A stretch of 28,640 nt of DNA, taken from positions 1 through 28,640 of the forward strand of contig JBOHSA010000152.1 of assembly GCA_050732995.1 (NCBI GenBank). The letters are read 5' to 3'. This stretch comes from JBOHSA01 sp050732995 (lineage in GTDB: Bacteria > Gemmatimonadota > Gemmatimonadetes > Gemmatimonadales > GWC2-71-9). The position numbers and the translations under genes were made by a program. Each line of letters starts with the position of its first letter. Position 1 is the stretch's first letter. Below, in pieces: positions 7,375 through 16,004 of this stretch. The notes under the pieces are model-generated. The model searched no databases and was not told where the DNA came from. It saw only the letters and a program-made list of their open reading frames with translations.

Positions 7375-8492
7375 CGGGTCCGCGGGATTCCCGGCCGCGA
7401 GTACAGCGCCCGGTACGGATCCCGGTCCGCCTGCGTAAACACCCGGATCTGGATCGCGCGGACGGTCTCGGCCAGATTCGCGCCGTTCTGCAGATAGATC
7501 TCGTCGAACAGATGCAGGTCCATTCGATAGAACCGCTGGGCGAGCACGACCGCGTTGTTGAGCGGCTGCCGGGCGAACCAGCGCCAATCGTAGGTCTCGA
7601 GGGTCTGCCCGACCGGTCCGGCCAGCTGCGCGCGCGCCACGCCGAAGATCGTCTCGCGCGTCCGCGCCAGCGCCTCGCCGCTCAGAGTACCGGCATAGGC
7701 GGAGTCGAGCCGGCGCGCCAACTCCGCGTAGAACACGTCGAGGGTGCGCTCGTCGCGCCAGCGCGCCGCGGCGCGGGTCGCGTCCACGCTGTCGCCGCGG
7801 GACCGGTAAAACCGCTCCGCCCCCCGGTACCCGACGAAACTGGCGAAGCTCTCGTTGAACTGCGTCTGGCTCTTCACGTACAACGTGTTGTGCGCCAGCT
7901 CGTGCAGCACCGTCGCCACCAGCTCCATCGTGTCCCGGCCCAGCACCGTGGACAGAAGGGGATCGCTGAAGTACCCCAGTGTCGAGAACGCCCCGGCGGG
8001 CCGGAGGTACACGTCGTAGCCCTGGGCCTCCAACTTGGCCGCGGCCCGGCGCGCGTGGTCCGCGTCGAAGAAGCCCTTGTAGGGGACCACCCCGACGATG
8101 GGATAGCGCCACGTGACCTCCCGCAGCCGGTCGCGGCGGCTGGCGGTGAGGACGAGCAGGAGCGTGTCGCGGCCGACGTCCACAAACGTGGTGTAGGTGT
8201 CGCCCGCGGCGAGGCGGAGCGAGTCGGCGGCGAAGTCTCGCGCGGCGAGCACGAGGCGCAACCGTTGCCGCAACGCGGCTGGCTGGCTGGAATCGGCCGC
8301 CAGCCGAGCGATCGCGCGGCGCTTGAGGAGGATCCGAGCCTCTTCCACACCCGCCCGGGCGAGATAGCGGGCGTCGGCGCTGAAGAGCAGGGCGAGGCCG
8401 AGGGCCACCGGGACGCCGATGGCGACGGCGGTCGCCAGGCGGCGCAGGATCCGCCCCCAGCGGGGCCGCTGCCGCTCGGTCAGGGTGTCCAC
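7371..8492 (-). CDS. membrane-anchored predicted aminopeptidase (PF10023 family)
   Basis: About 373 residues. After a basic N-terminus comes one hydrophobic segment (residues 19-38, LATAVAIGVPVALGLALLFS), so the protein is anchored with its bulk on the periplasmic side. The body matches the predicted-aminopeptidase family COG4324: the tract ARYLARAGVEEARILLKRR, the STLGYFSDPLL motif, the zinc motif HELAHNTLYV (His197, Glu198, His201) and the downstream FNESFASFVG with Glu214 as likely third ligand. The start is GTG 8492, which overlaps the stop of the PorV-like gene by 13 bases. The family's substrate is not known to me. The gene is last of a leftward coupled set. Confidence 0.87.
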   Translation of the reverse strand: MDTLTERQRPRWGRILRRLATAVAIGVPVALGLALLFSADARYLARAGVEEARILLKRRAIARLAADSSQPAALRQRLRLVLAARDFAADSLRLAAGDTYTTFVDVGRDTLLLVLTASRRDRLREVTWRYPIVGVVPYKGFFDADHARRAAAKLEAQGYDVYLRPAGAFSTLGYFSDPLLSTVLGRDTMELVATVLHELAHNTLYVKSQTQFNESFASFVGYRGAERFYRSRGDSVDATRAAARWRDERTLDVFYAELARRLDSAYAGTLSGEALARTRETIFGVARAQLAGPVGQTLETYDWRWFARQPLNNAVVLAQRFYRMDLHLFDEIYLQNGANLAETVRAIQIRVFTQADRDPYRALYSRPGIPRTR

Positions 8493-9472
8493 CGGAGCCC
8501 GATCCGATGCGTGCCACCGCCGAGCAGCTCGTAGCCCTGGTAGGCGTAGTCGAGGTGCAGCCGCCCGAGCTCCACGCCGCCGCCCACCGAGAGTCGGGAC
8601 GCGTCGCTCCGTGCGGGCCGCGTGACGTAGCCGAGCCGCCCCACGAGGCCGACGCCGCTCGTCACCACCCCGCCCTCCACGCCCGCGACGAAGAGACGCC
8701 GCGCCCCTGTCCGCCATTGGCCTTCCAGCGTCGTCAGCAAGCGGAAAGTCCCCTGGGGGTCGGTGTAGTTCAGCGTGAACCCCGCGCGGGTCCGACGTGG
8801 CAGCCGGGCGTCGGCGCCGAGATCGCCGCCCAGATTCTGCACGCTCACCCCGAACGCCATGATGTCGAACACGGCGATGGCGATTCCGGCGTCGCCCGCC
8901 CACGCGTCGGCCGACCAGTCGCCGATCTGCTGGCGGTTGAACTTGACCGACGCCCCGAGCGCCACGAGCCCCGCGCGGTACGCGAGCGAGGAAACGGCGA
9001 GCAGGTCCACCGGCCGGAACTCGCGACCCGTGGCCTGGCCGCGGCGGCCCCCGGTGGCGGGGTCGGGCACGATCTCCGGCTCGCTGCCGTAATCGAGCGC
9101 CTGGGCGCCCATCCCCCAGGAGAACCGGCCCACGCGCGCGGCCACGGTGGCCGAGGTGAGCGCGGTCCCAGCGAGGTAGCGCTCGTAGGACCCTTCGAGC
9201 GAGAGCCGGCGGATGGTCGCGATGCCGGCGGGATTGGCGAAGACGGCCCCCGCGTCCCCCACGAGCGCGGCGCCCGCCCCTCCCAAACCAGCCGATCGCG
9301 TCGAGCCGGGCAACAGGACGACGACGCTCCCCTCGGATTGGGCAGCGAGCGGAGCCAGCAAGGGACCTGCGACGAGAAGAACGTCGAACCAGAGCGTCAA
9401 ACGAAGTCGCCGAACGTAAACGTCACGTCTGCGTTCGACGGTGTCGTGCGCCGCGTTCGTGCGACGCCTCAT
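8480..9472 (-). CDS. PorV/PorQ-like outer-membrane beta-barrel protein
   Basis: 330 residues with an N-terminal export signal (RRLRLTLWFDVLLVAGPLLAPLAAQ). The mature start is typical of the PorV/PorQ (UPF0164) family: a small-residue stretch LLPGSTRSAGLGGAGAAL followed by AVFANPAGIA. The rest alternates short amphipathic strands and ends on an aromatic strand (HRIGLRWTP), as outer-membrane barrels do. In Bacteroidetes, PorV and PorQ work with type IX secretion, but many FCB homologues are uncharacterised and no other type IX gene is visible here. The ATG overlaps the stop of the upstream lipoprotein gene (ATGA). An in-frame GTG at codon 18, just before the signal peptide, could be the real start. 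Confidence 0.82.
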   Translation of the reverse strand: MRRRTNAAHDTVERRRDVYVRRLRLTLWFDVLLVAGPLLAPLAAQSEGSVVVLLPGSTRSAGLGGAGAALVGDAGAVFANPAGIATIRRLSLEGSYERYLAGTALTSATVAARVGRFSWGMGAQALDYGSEPEIVPDPATGGRRGQATGREFRPVDLLAVSSLAYRAGLVALGASVKFNRQQIGDWSADAWAGDAGIAIAVFDIMAFGVSVQNLGGDLGADARLPRRTRAGFTLNYTDPQGTFRLLTTLEGQWRTGARRLFVAGVEGGVVTSGVGLVGRLGYVTRPARSDASRLSVGGGVELGRLHLDYAYQGYELLGGGTHRIGLRWTP

Positions 9473-11157
9473 CGAATTCGAATGACGTTCAACCGCGGGA
9501 CCACCATCGCCGGGAGCGGCCCACCGGTGCCGGTGCCGAAGACCAGCGTGAAGCCGCCATCACCCGGGTTTTGCAGCACGCGATGATACTGGCCCGAGCC
9601 GGCCCGCAGCGTCCCGCGCAGGTTCACGGCATCGCCCACACCAACGGTCGGCACCAGCGGGAACGGCTTCGCGAAGGTCGCGGGATCCTGCGCATGGAGC
9701 GAGGCGTAGGTGGTCCGGAACGACCACGACGTATAGCGCAGCTCGGGCGGCGGGGTGAACCCCACGACGTTGAGGTCGGACACCCAGTTGGCGAGCGCCC
9801 AGCGGGTGACGGTTTGCGTGAAGTCGCCCGTCACGGCCGCCACGTTGGCTGCGCCGGTCTGGTTCGTTTCCAGGAGCGCCCGCGTCGTCGCGGCGCCGTA
9901 CTGGTCCACTAGGTACCGGACGAACAGCCACGCCGCGCCGCGCTCCGGCAGCTTGCCGATCCCCTCGGTCGGGAGCAGGAAGTGGCGGAACGTCGAATCC
10001 AGAAACTGGTAGGCGTTGAACAGGTCGCCGATGATGAACCGGCTATATTCGGGAGTGCCCGGCGCATAGGTCCGGCCGCCCAGCTCTTCCGCCAGGTGCG
10101 ACAGCCCTTCGTTCAGCCACAGCACCTCGGTGTCACCGCCGCGAACCAGCACGTGCTGGTTGTAGCTGATCATGTGCTGGAACTCGTGGATCAACGTCAC
10201 GGGGACGAGCCGCGCGACCTGCAGCGCGCTATGCGCGCAACTCACCGTCGCAAAGGGATCGGCGACGAGCGTGTAGAAGATCTCGGTGTGATTAAAGCGG
10301 GAGTCGTTGGCGAACGCCGGGTCGATGTCCGCGCCGAAGAAGAACCCGGCGATGAACCCCGACTGCGCGCACTCCGCCTTGCTCACGAGCTGGTTGACGA
10401 GCGGAGTCATGAGCACGATGACCACGGAGTCCCCGGTGATGTCCGATTCCCGCCCGAAGGCGGCCGTGTCCGCACCGTACAAGCGGCTATCGAACACCGA
10501 CCGGAGCGAGTCGAGGTTCTCGCCGCTGAGGCCGTTCGCCGGCGCCGCGTTGTCGATGAAGATCGCGATGTGCTGGCCGACCGCCCAGGCCGTCGCCGTC
10601 ACGGTCTGGAACCGGGAGAGATCCAGCTCGGCCAGGACGCTGAACGTGCGCTGCTCGCCCACAAGCGGTTTGGCCCGGGGGGGGCCGATCGGGGCGGCGG
10701 CGCCCGGGACGCGCCGCGCTTGCCCACCATCGGGCGGCAGGGCCGGGCCGTAGTCCCGCGTCGCTTCGGCCCGGCGCAGACGGTCGTGGAACTGCTCGGC
10801 GGGGCTCTGCTCCGGCTCGGAGGCGAGCGCCGGGGCCACCGGCGCCGGAAAGACGATCGTATCTCCGCGGAGCGAGAAGCTCGACTTGCGGCCGGGCTCG
10901 CCGGCGGCCGACTGGGGCACGATCAAGTACTCGGCGGTGCTCGGGTCCGCATTTGCGGCAAACACCGCGCAGCCCGAGTCCGGAATGGGATCGAGCGAGA
11001 CGTACTCTCCCACGGCGAGGACGACCGAGTCGCCGGCCGCCGTGCAGGGCGGGAGCGTGGGCCCGGCGCTGTCCCCGCTACACCCCACCCCCGTTCCGAC
11101 CAGTCCCAGCAAGCACGCCCCCCCCCCCGTCCGCCACCGCCGGCCTCTCCGCAACAT
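9469..11157 (-). CDS. lipoprotein metallopeptidase, M30 (hyicolysin)-like
   Basis: 562 residues. The N-terminus is a lipoprotein signal (LLGLVGTGVGC, lipobox Cys26), followed by about 140 residues of low-complexity and Pro/Ala-rich sequence. The peptidase part holds LIHEFQHMISYN (HEFQH at 324-328) and WLNEGLSHLAEEL with Glu350 as probable third zinc ligand, the layout of M30 peptidases. Several cysteines (263, 307) may form a disulfide. The enzyme would be on the periplasmic or outer surface. ATG 11157 is supported by a GGAGG site six bases upstream. The gene overlaps the 3' end of the antiporter gene by 80 bases, and an 11-base G tract (minus strand) lies in its signal peptide, so the 5' frame should be confirmed. 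Confidence 0.83.
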   Translation of the reverse strand: MLRRGRRWRTGGGACLLGLVGTGVGCSGDSAGPTLPPCTAAGDSVVLAVGEYVSLDPIPDSGCAVFAANADPSTAEYLIVPQSAAGEPGRKSSFSLRGDTIVFPAPVAPALASEPEQSPAEQFHDRLRRAEATRDYGPALPPDGGQARRVPGAAAPIGPPRAKPLVGEQRTFSVLAELDLSRFQTVTATAWAVGQHIAIFIDNAAPANGLSGENLDSLRSVFDSRLYGADTAAFGRESDITGDSVVIVLMTPLVNQLVSKAECAQSGFIAGFFFGADIDPAFANDSRFNHTEIFYTLVADPFATVSCAHSALQVARLVPVTLIHEFQHMISYNQHVLVRGGDTEVLWLNEGLSHLAEELGGRTYAPGTPEYSRFIIGDLFNAYQFLDSTFRHFLLPTEGIGKLPERGAAWLFVRYLVDQYGAATTRALLETNQTGAANVAAVTGDFTQTVTRWALANWVSDLNVVGFTPPPELRYTSWSFRTTYASLHAQDPATFAKPFPLVPTVGVGDAVNLRGTLRAGSGQYHRVLQNPGDGGFTLVFGTGTGGPLPAMVVPRLNVIRIR

Positions 11158-12439
11158 GTTCTCCCTCCGTCACTTCGCCCGCCCGGACGAGTGCCCGGCG
11201 GAAGCAGATGGGTCCCAGTGCTTCGTGTACCCCTATCATCGCCACAATCAGGGCCTCGAGCGAGACCCCCCATTCGGGGAATGCCCGGCGCGCCACCGTG
11301 GCGAGGCCCAAGGCCAGTCCCGCCTGGGAGATAAGCCCCAGCCACCCGTCCCGCGCAAGGACAGGCGTCACACTCGGATGGCGGCCGGCCCAGCGCACGC
11401 CGCCAAAGATGGCGGCCGCGCGTAGTCCCACGAGCACGAGGACCCACGACCACATCTCGGCCAACGCCTGCAACTCGAGCCCCGCGCCCGCGAGTGCGAA
11501 GAAGACGACGTAGACGGGCCGGGACCCCGCGTGCAGCGCCCCGACGATACGCTCCCCCTCCACGCGCGAGAAGTTCTCGATGAAGAACCCGGCGGTCAGG
11601 GCGACCAGCAGCGCTTCGAGCCCCAGCAATCTGGCCACCTCGGCCGTGACGAAGGCCACGGCCACGAGGAACAGCGGCGTATCCCGCGTCGTGAACCGCA
11701 GATATTGGGCGACGAGGGCGCCGAGCACGAGGCCCGCGCCCAGCGAGCCCACGAGGTGCGCCAGCGCGCTCCAGACCACGCCCGTGCTCAGCGCCCCCGC
11801 GCTGGTCAGCGGTCTGGCAATGGCGAAGACCAGGGTCAGGAGGATGATCAGGGCGACGTCGCCGACCACCGTGACGGTCAGCACGGACCGCGCAAACGGC
11901 CCGCGGGCGCCGAGCTCGTCCATCAGCGCCATCGTCGCGGCGGGGGAGAACGCGGCGGCCACCAGGCCCAGCACGAGGGCGACCGCCGCGGCGTCTCCAA
12001 TCGGCTGATGCACGGTCAGCGGGAACCAGGGGCTCAGGGCCAGGAGCACGGCGGTCACCGCCACGAAGGGCGCGGCGACGGCGCCCGCGCTCACCCGGAT
12101 CAGCGCCGTGCGCTCGCGGCGCAGCGTTTCGAGTCGGAGCTCGCCGCCGGCTGCGAACGCGATGAGCGCCACGGCCGCGTTGGAAATGAAGGTCAGCGCG
12201 CCGACCTCGTCCGGGCGCACGAGGCCGAGCCACGGCCCGACCGCGAACCCGACCAGCAGGTAGGCCGTGATGCGCGGCACGCGCACGCGCGCGGCGAGCT
12301 GGCCGCCCAGGTGCGCGGCGAGCAGGAGGAAGCCGAGGGCGAGAGTGGCTCGCGCTTCGAGCGGTCCCGCCGCGGTGAGGCGATGAAACAGGGCCATCAT
12401 CAGGCTCAACACCGCGAGGCTCGTGATCCAGCGCATCAC
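11078..12439 (-). CDS. cation:proton antiporter (CPA2/Kef type)
   Basis: About 450 residues with roughly 12 membrane spans, a Na+/H+ exchanger-like transporter (PF00999). Typical parts are RVPRITAYLLVGFAVGP near the N-terminus, the aspartate-free SPAATMALMDELGARG segment where many relatives have the ion-binding Asp, and FFALAGAGLELQAL. There is no cytoplasmic TrkA-N domain. Starts possible are GTG 12439 and ATG 12436; the promoter spacing favours 12436. The last 25 or so residues (after LVRAGEV) are Gly-rich and overlap the signal peptide of the next gene, so the natural C-terminus may be earlier or a base-call error may be present in the C-rich tract at 11118-11128. Confidence 0.88.
   Translation of the reverse strand: MMRWITSLAVLSLMMALFHRLTAAGPLEARATLALGFLLLAAHLGGQLAARVRVPRITAYLLVGFAVGPWLGLVRPDEVGALTFISNAAVALIAFAAGGELRLETLRRERTALIRVSAGAVAAPFVAVTAVLLALSPWFPLTVHQPIGDAAAVALVLGLVAAAFSPAATMALMDELGARGPFARSVLTVTVVGDVALIILLTLVFAIARPLTSAGALSTGVVWSALAHLVGSLGAGLVLGALVAQYLRFTTRDTPLFLVAVAFVTAEVARLLGLEALLVALTAGFFIENFSRVEGERIVGALHAGSRPVYVVFFALAGAGLELQALAEMWSWVLVLVGLRAAAIFGGVRWAGRHPSVTPVLARDGWLGLISQAGLALGLATVARRAFPEWGVSLEALIVAMIGVHEALGPICFRRALVRAGEVTEGEHVAERPAVADGGGGVLAGTGRNGGGV
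11118..11128. repeat. 11-base C homopolymer
   Basis: A run of eleven C on the plus strand inside the overlap of the antiporter 3' end and the lipoprotein signal peptide. In the lipoprotein it encodes the Gly residues before ACLLG. A length change would shift both frames, so it is either a slippage-prone site or a place where the assembly may be wrong. Confidence 0.6.
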
Positions 12440-12472
12440 GCGAAATTACGGCGCCGCCGCGGGTTTTGACAA
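12436..12472 (-). promoter_or_regulatory. promoter of the antiporter gene, predicted leaderless
   Basis: On the minus strand TTGTCA (12472-12467) is followed after 18 bases by TAATTT (12448-12443), and after 6 more by ATG 12436. Five of six -35 bases match TTGACA. Transcription would start at the ATG. The -35 overlaps that of the divergent dnaE promoter by five bases. Confidence 0.6.
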
Positions 12473-12501
12473 TGCACGACGCGCCGGATATCTTGCCCCA
12501 G
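12466..12501 (+). promoter_or_regulatory. promoter of dnaE, predicted leaderless
   Basis: A perfect -35 TTGACA (12466-12471), a 17-base spacer, and -10 TATCTT (12489-12494) stand 6 bases before the GTG start at 12501. Transcription would begin at or within a base or two of the start codon. No Shine-Dalgarno sequence precedes the GTG, which agrees with a leaderless message. Confidence 0.7.
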
Positions 12502-15500
12502 TGGCGTTCGCGCACCTCCACACGCACAGCGAATACTCCCTCCTCGACGGCGCCAACCGGATCCCGGACCTGCTCGACCGGGTTGTCGCGCTGGGCATGG
12601 ATTCCCTCGCGATCACGGACCATGGGAATCTGCACGGGGCCTGGGCGTTCTACGAGGGAGCCCAGGCCCGGCAGATCCGGCCGATCCTGGGGTTCGAAGC
12701 GTATCTGGCGTTCGGCAGCCGGCACTTGCGGGAGAAGCCGGCCGACGCCCCGGCCCCTTACTCGCACCTCGTGCTGCTCGCGCGCAACCGCACGGGCTAC
12801 CAGAACCTCATCAAGCTCTCCTCCATTGCCTGGCTGGAGGGTTATTACCGCCGGCCGCGCATCGACCGGGAAGTGTTGGAGCGGCATCGCGACGGCTTGA
12901 TCGGCCTCGCGGCGTGTCTCTCGGGGGAGATCGCGTTGTACCTGCGCCAGGGCCAGTACGAAACCGCCCGGTCGAGTGCGGAATGGTTCGCGCGGGCCTT
13001 CGGGCGGGACGGGTTCTGGCTCGAGGTGCAAGATCACGGGATCGCGGACGAGCGGATCGTGCGGGACGGGATGTTCCGGCTGGCGGCGGAGCTCGGGCTC
13101 CCGGTTGTGGCGACGAACGACGCGCACTACCTCCGGCGCGAGGACGCCGAGGCCCACGACGTGCTGCTCGCTATCGGCACGGGGAAGGATCTGGACGACC
13201 CCAAGCGGTTCCGATTTTTCGGGCAGGAGAGCTACGTTAAGTCCGAGCCGGAAATGCAGGCATTGTTCCCCGATCACCCGGAGGTGGTAGCCGAGACGGC
13301 CCGGGTGGCGGCCCTGTGCGAGTTCGATTTCGAGAAGCGCTATTTCCTGCCGCAGTACCCGCGGCCGGCGGAATTCGCGAGCGACCAGGAGTTGCTAGTG
13401 CACCTGTCGCGGCACGGCGCGGCGGAGCGCTACGGGGATCCCCTGCCTGCCGCCGTGGAGCAGCGGCTCACGTACGAGCTCGACGTCATCGCGACCACCG
13501 GTTATGCGGGCTACTTTCTCATCGTCTACGACCTCGTCAAGGCGGCCCGGGACCGCGGCATCCCCGTCGGGCCGGGCCGCGGGTCCTCGGCCGGCTCGCT
13601 CGTCGCCTACGCCCTGCGCATCACCAACGTCGATCCGCTGAGGTTCGACCTGCTGTTCGAGCGCTTTCTCAACCCCGAGCGCATCTCGATGCCCGACATC
13701 GACCTCGATTTCTGCTTCGAGCGCCGAGGCGAGGTGATCGAGTACGTGCGGGAGCGCTACGGGCGCGAGTCCGTGGGCCAGATCATCACGTTCGGCACTC
13801 TCAAGGCCCGTGCCGCCTTCCGCGACGTGGCGCGCACGCTCCGGGTCGAGATGGGGGACGTGGAGCGCATCACGAAACTGATCCCCTCGGGCCCCGCGTT
13901 CGCGCTGACGCTGGCCGAGGCGGCCACGAAGGTGCCGGAGGTGAAGGCCGCGGCTGCCCAGGACGAGCGAATCGGGAAGGTCCTGGACCTGGGCGCGCGC
14001 ATCGAAGGGCTCGCCCGGCACTCGTCGGTGCACGCGGCCGGGCTCGTGATCGCCCCCGGCCCCCTCACCGACTACGTCCCCGTCTGCCTGGCGCCGCAAG
14101 ACACCAACGCCATCATCACCCAGTACGACATGGTGGCGCTCGAGAAGGTCGGGATGCTGAAGATCGACCTCCTCGGCCTCAAGACGCTCACGGTGCTGCA
14201 CGACGCGGCGCGCATGGTCGCCGATCGCCACGGCGTGACGGTGGACCTCGACCGCCCCGACCTCGAGGACCCGGCGGTGTACGCCCTGCTCCGCTCGGGG
14301 CGCAGCGCGGGGGTCTTTCAATTCGAGTCGCCCCTCGCCACCGACTGCCTGCGCAGCATGAAGTGCGACCGGTTCGACGACCTCGTCGCCACGAACGCGC
14401 TGATGCGGCCCGGGCCGCTCGACACCGGCATGCACCTCGTGTTCATCAACCGCAAGCTGGGCCGCGAGAAGGTGCGCTATCCCCACCCCGCCCTGGAGGA
14501 GATTCTCACGCCCACCTACGGCGTGATCACCTACCAGGAGCAGGTGATGCGCATCGCCAGCGTGCTCGCGGGCTTCACGCTGGCCGAAGCCGACGTGCTG
14601 CGCCAGGCGGTGGGGAAGAAGAAGATGGAGCTGATCCAGGCGGAGCTCGCGAGCTTCGTGAAGCGCGCCGTGGCGCGGGGGCACGACCGGCGCGTCATCG
14701 AGGACATCGCGGCGCAGATCGAGACCTTCGGCCGCTATGGCTTCCCCAAGGCGCACGCTGTCGCCTACTCCATCCTCTCCTACCAGACGGCCTGGTTCAA
14801 GACGCACTATCCCGCCGAGTTCATGGCCGCGCTGCTCTCGTCGGAGATCGGCAACACCGACAAAGTCGTCCAATACATCAACGAGGCGCGCGAACTCGGC
14901 CTCGAGGTGCTGCCGCCCGACGTGAACGAGTCGGGGTTCAAGTTCACCGTGGTCGGCGACCGGCGGATCCGGTTCGGGCTGGGGGCCATCAAGAACGTCG
15001 GCGAAGGCGCGATCGCGTCGATCCTGGACGGCCGCGGCGCGGGGGGCGCCTACCGCTCCCTCATCGACTTCTGCGACCGCATCGATCTGCGACTGGGCAA
15101 CAAGCGGGTGCTCGAGTCGCTCATCGACGCGGGGGCGTGCGACTCGCTCGGCGGTCACCGGGCCCAGCTCGTGGCGGCGCTGGAGCACGCCTACGCGGAG
15201 GCGCAGGTCCGCCAGCAGGAACGCGAGTCCGGCCAGCACGCCCTCTTCGGGGAGGAAGCCCCGGGCCCCCGGCCCCCGGCCCCGCTCCCCGAGGTCCCGC
15301 CGTGGACCGAGCACGACCGGCTCGCCCGCGAGAAGGCGGTGCTCGGCTTCTTCATCTCCGGCCACCCCCTCGCCAAATACCGCGCGGAGGTGGAGCTTTT
15401 CGGGACCCGCACCACCGCTACTCTGGGTGAGTGGAGCGACCAGCGGGTCACGATTCCCGCCGTGGTGACCGTCGTGAAGCGCCAGGTCTCGAAAAAGACC

Positions 15501-15968
15501 GGCGCGGAATACGCCCGGCTGGTCTTGGAAGACTTTCACGGCACCGCGGAGGCGCTGGTGTTCCCTGAAGCGTGGGCCAAGCTCAACGACCTCATCCGCC
15601 CTGACCGCGCCCTCCTGTTGACCGGGGGCTACAGCCAGCGGGACCGCGGGGAGGAGCAGGCGCCGTTCATCGTGGAGACGGCCCGGTCGCTCGACGAGCT
15701 GAAGACGAGCGGGGCGGTCGGGATTGCGCTTTCCTGGACGGCCGCCAGCCCGCCCGGCCCGGACACCGCGCGCGCCGTGGCCGCCCTGTGCGCGGCGCAT
15801 CCCGGCCCCGTACCGGTCCTGGTGGAGTGGGCCGACGGCAACGGGGGAGGCGGTGGCTCGGTGCGGTTTCGCAGCCGCTCCCTGCGCGTGGACGCGGCCG
15901 ACGACCTGCTGGCGGCGTTGCGCGACCTGCTGGGCCCGGACCACGTCCGTCTCGTGCGCGCGAGCTAA
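12501..15968 (+). CDS. dnaE: DNA polymerase III subunit alpha
   Basis: The catalytic subunit of the replicative polymerase, 1155 residues, full length for DnaE. The N-terminal PHP domain begins at once with HLHTHSEYSLLDGA (His5, His7, His9). The polymerase core shows GPGRGSSAGSLVAY and the catalytic aspartates in PDIDLDF (399, 401, 403). The tandem helix-hairpin-helix region and an OB fold (VVKRQVSKKTGAEYARLVLED) follow near the C-terminus. GTG 12501 is chosen because it lies just before the PHP motif and at leaderless spacing from a strong promoter; an upstream in-frame ATG at 12423 would begin before that promoter and inside the antiporter gene. Adjacent accA follows, an arrangement also known in Escherichia coli. 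Confidence 0.96.
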   Translation: MAFAHLHTHSEYSLLDGANRIPDLLDRVVALGMDSLAITDHGNLHGAWAFYEGAQARQIRPILGFEAYLAFGSRHLREKPADAPAPYSHLVLLARNRTGYQNLIKLSSIAWLEGYYRRPRIDREVLERHRDGLIGLAACLSGEIALYLRQGQYETARSSAEWFARAFGRDGFWLEVQDHGIADERIVRDGMFRLAAELGLPVVATNDAHYLRREDAEAHDVLLAIGTGKDLDDPKRFRFFGQESYVKSEPEMQALFPDHPEVVAETARVAALCEFDFEKRYFLPQYPRPAEFASDQELLVHLSRHGAAERYGDPLPAAVEQRLTYELDVIATTGYAGYFLIVYDLVKAARDRGIPVGPGRGSSAGSLVAYALRITNVDPLRFDLLFERFLNPERISMPDIDLDFCFERRGEVIEYVRERYGRESVGQIITFGTLKARAAFRDVARTLRVEMGDVERITKLIPSGPAFALTLAEAATKVPEVKAAAAQDERIGKVLDLGARIEGLARHSSVHAAGLVIAPGPLTDYVPVCLAPQDTNAIITQYDMVALEKVGMLKIDLLGLKTLTVLHDAARMVADRHGVTVDLDRPDLEDPAVYALLRSGRSAGVFQFESPLATDCLRSMKCDRFDDLVATNALMRPGPLDTGMHLVFINRKLGREKVRYPHPALEEILTPTYGVITYQEQVMRIASVLAGFTLAEADVLRQAVGKKKMELIQAELASFVKRAVARGHDRRVIEDIAAQIETFGRYGFPKAHAVAYSILSYQTAWFKTHYPAEFMAALLSSEIGNTDKVVQYINEARELGLEVLPPDVNESGFKFTVVGDRRIRFGLGAIKNVGEGAIASILDGRGAGGAYRSLIDFCDRIDLRLGNKRVLESLIDAGACDSLGGHRAQLVAALEHAYAEAQVRQQERESGQHALFGEEAPGPRPPAPLPEVPPWTEHDRLAREKAVLGFFISGHPLAKYRAEVELFGTRTTATLGEWSDQRVTIPAVVTVVKRQVSKKTGAEYARLVLEDFHGTAEALVFPEAWAKLNDLIRPDRALLLTGGYSQRDRGEEQAPFIVETARSLDELKTSGAVGIALSWTAASPPGPDTARAVAALCAAHPGPVPVLVEWADGNGGGGGSVRFRSRSLRVDAADDLLAALRDLLGPDHVRLVRAS

Positions 15969-15978
15969 GTCCCCCGGT

Positions 15979-15990
15979 CCCCCCCCCCCC
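15979..15990. repeat. 12-base C homopolymer between dnaE and accA
   Basis: Twelve C in a row in the 36-base gap after the dnaE stop. It sits where the accA ribosome site would be expected; no A/G-rich site is present there. The accA start would not change if the run length were wrong. Confidence 0.55.
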
Positions 15991-16004
15991 TCCCCACCGC
16001 CCAC

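Noticed and set aside
6079..8517. An 812-codon minus-strand frame covering the dehydrogenase and aminopeptidase genes
   Set aside because: It crosses two confident genes, one on each strand, and has low-complexity translation; both real genes have catalytic motifs.
10923..13277. A 784-codon minus-strand frame through the antiporter and the start of dnaE
   Set aside because: It is out of frame with the antiporter and antisense to dnaE; no recognisable motifs.
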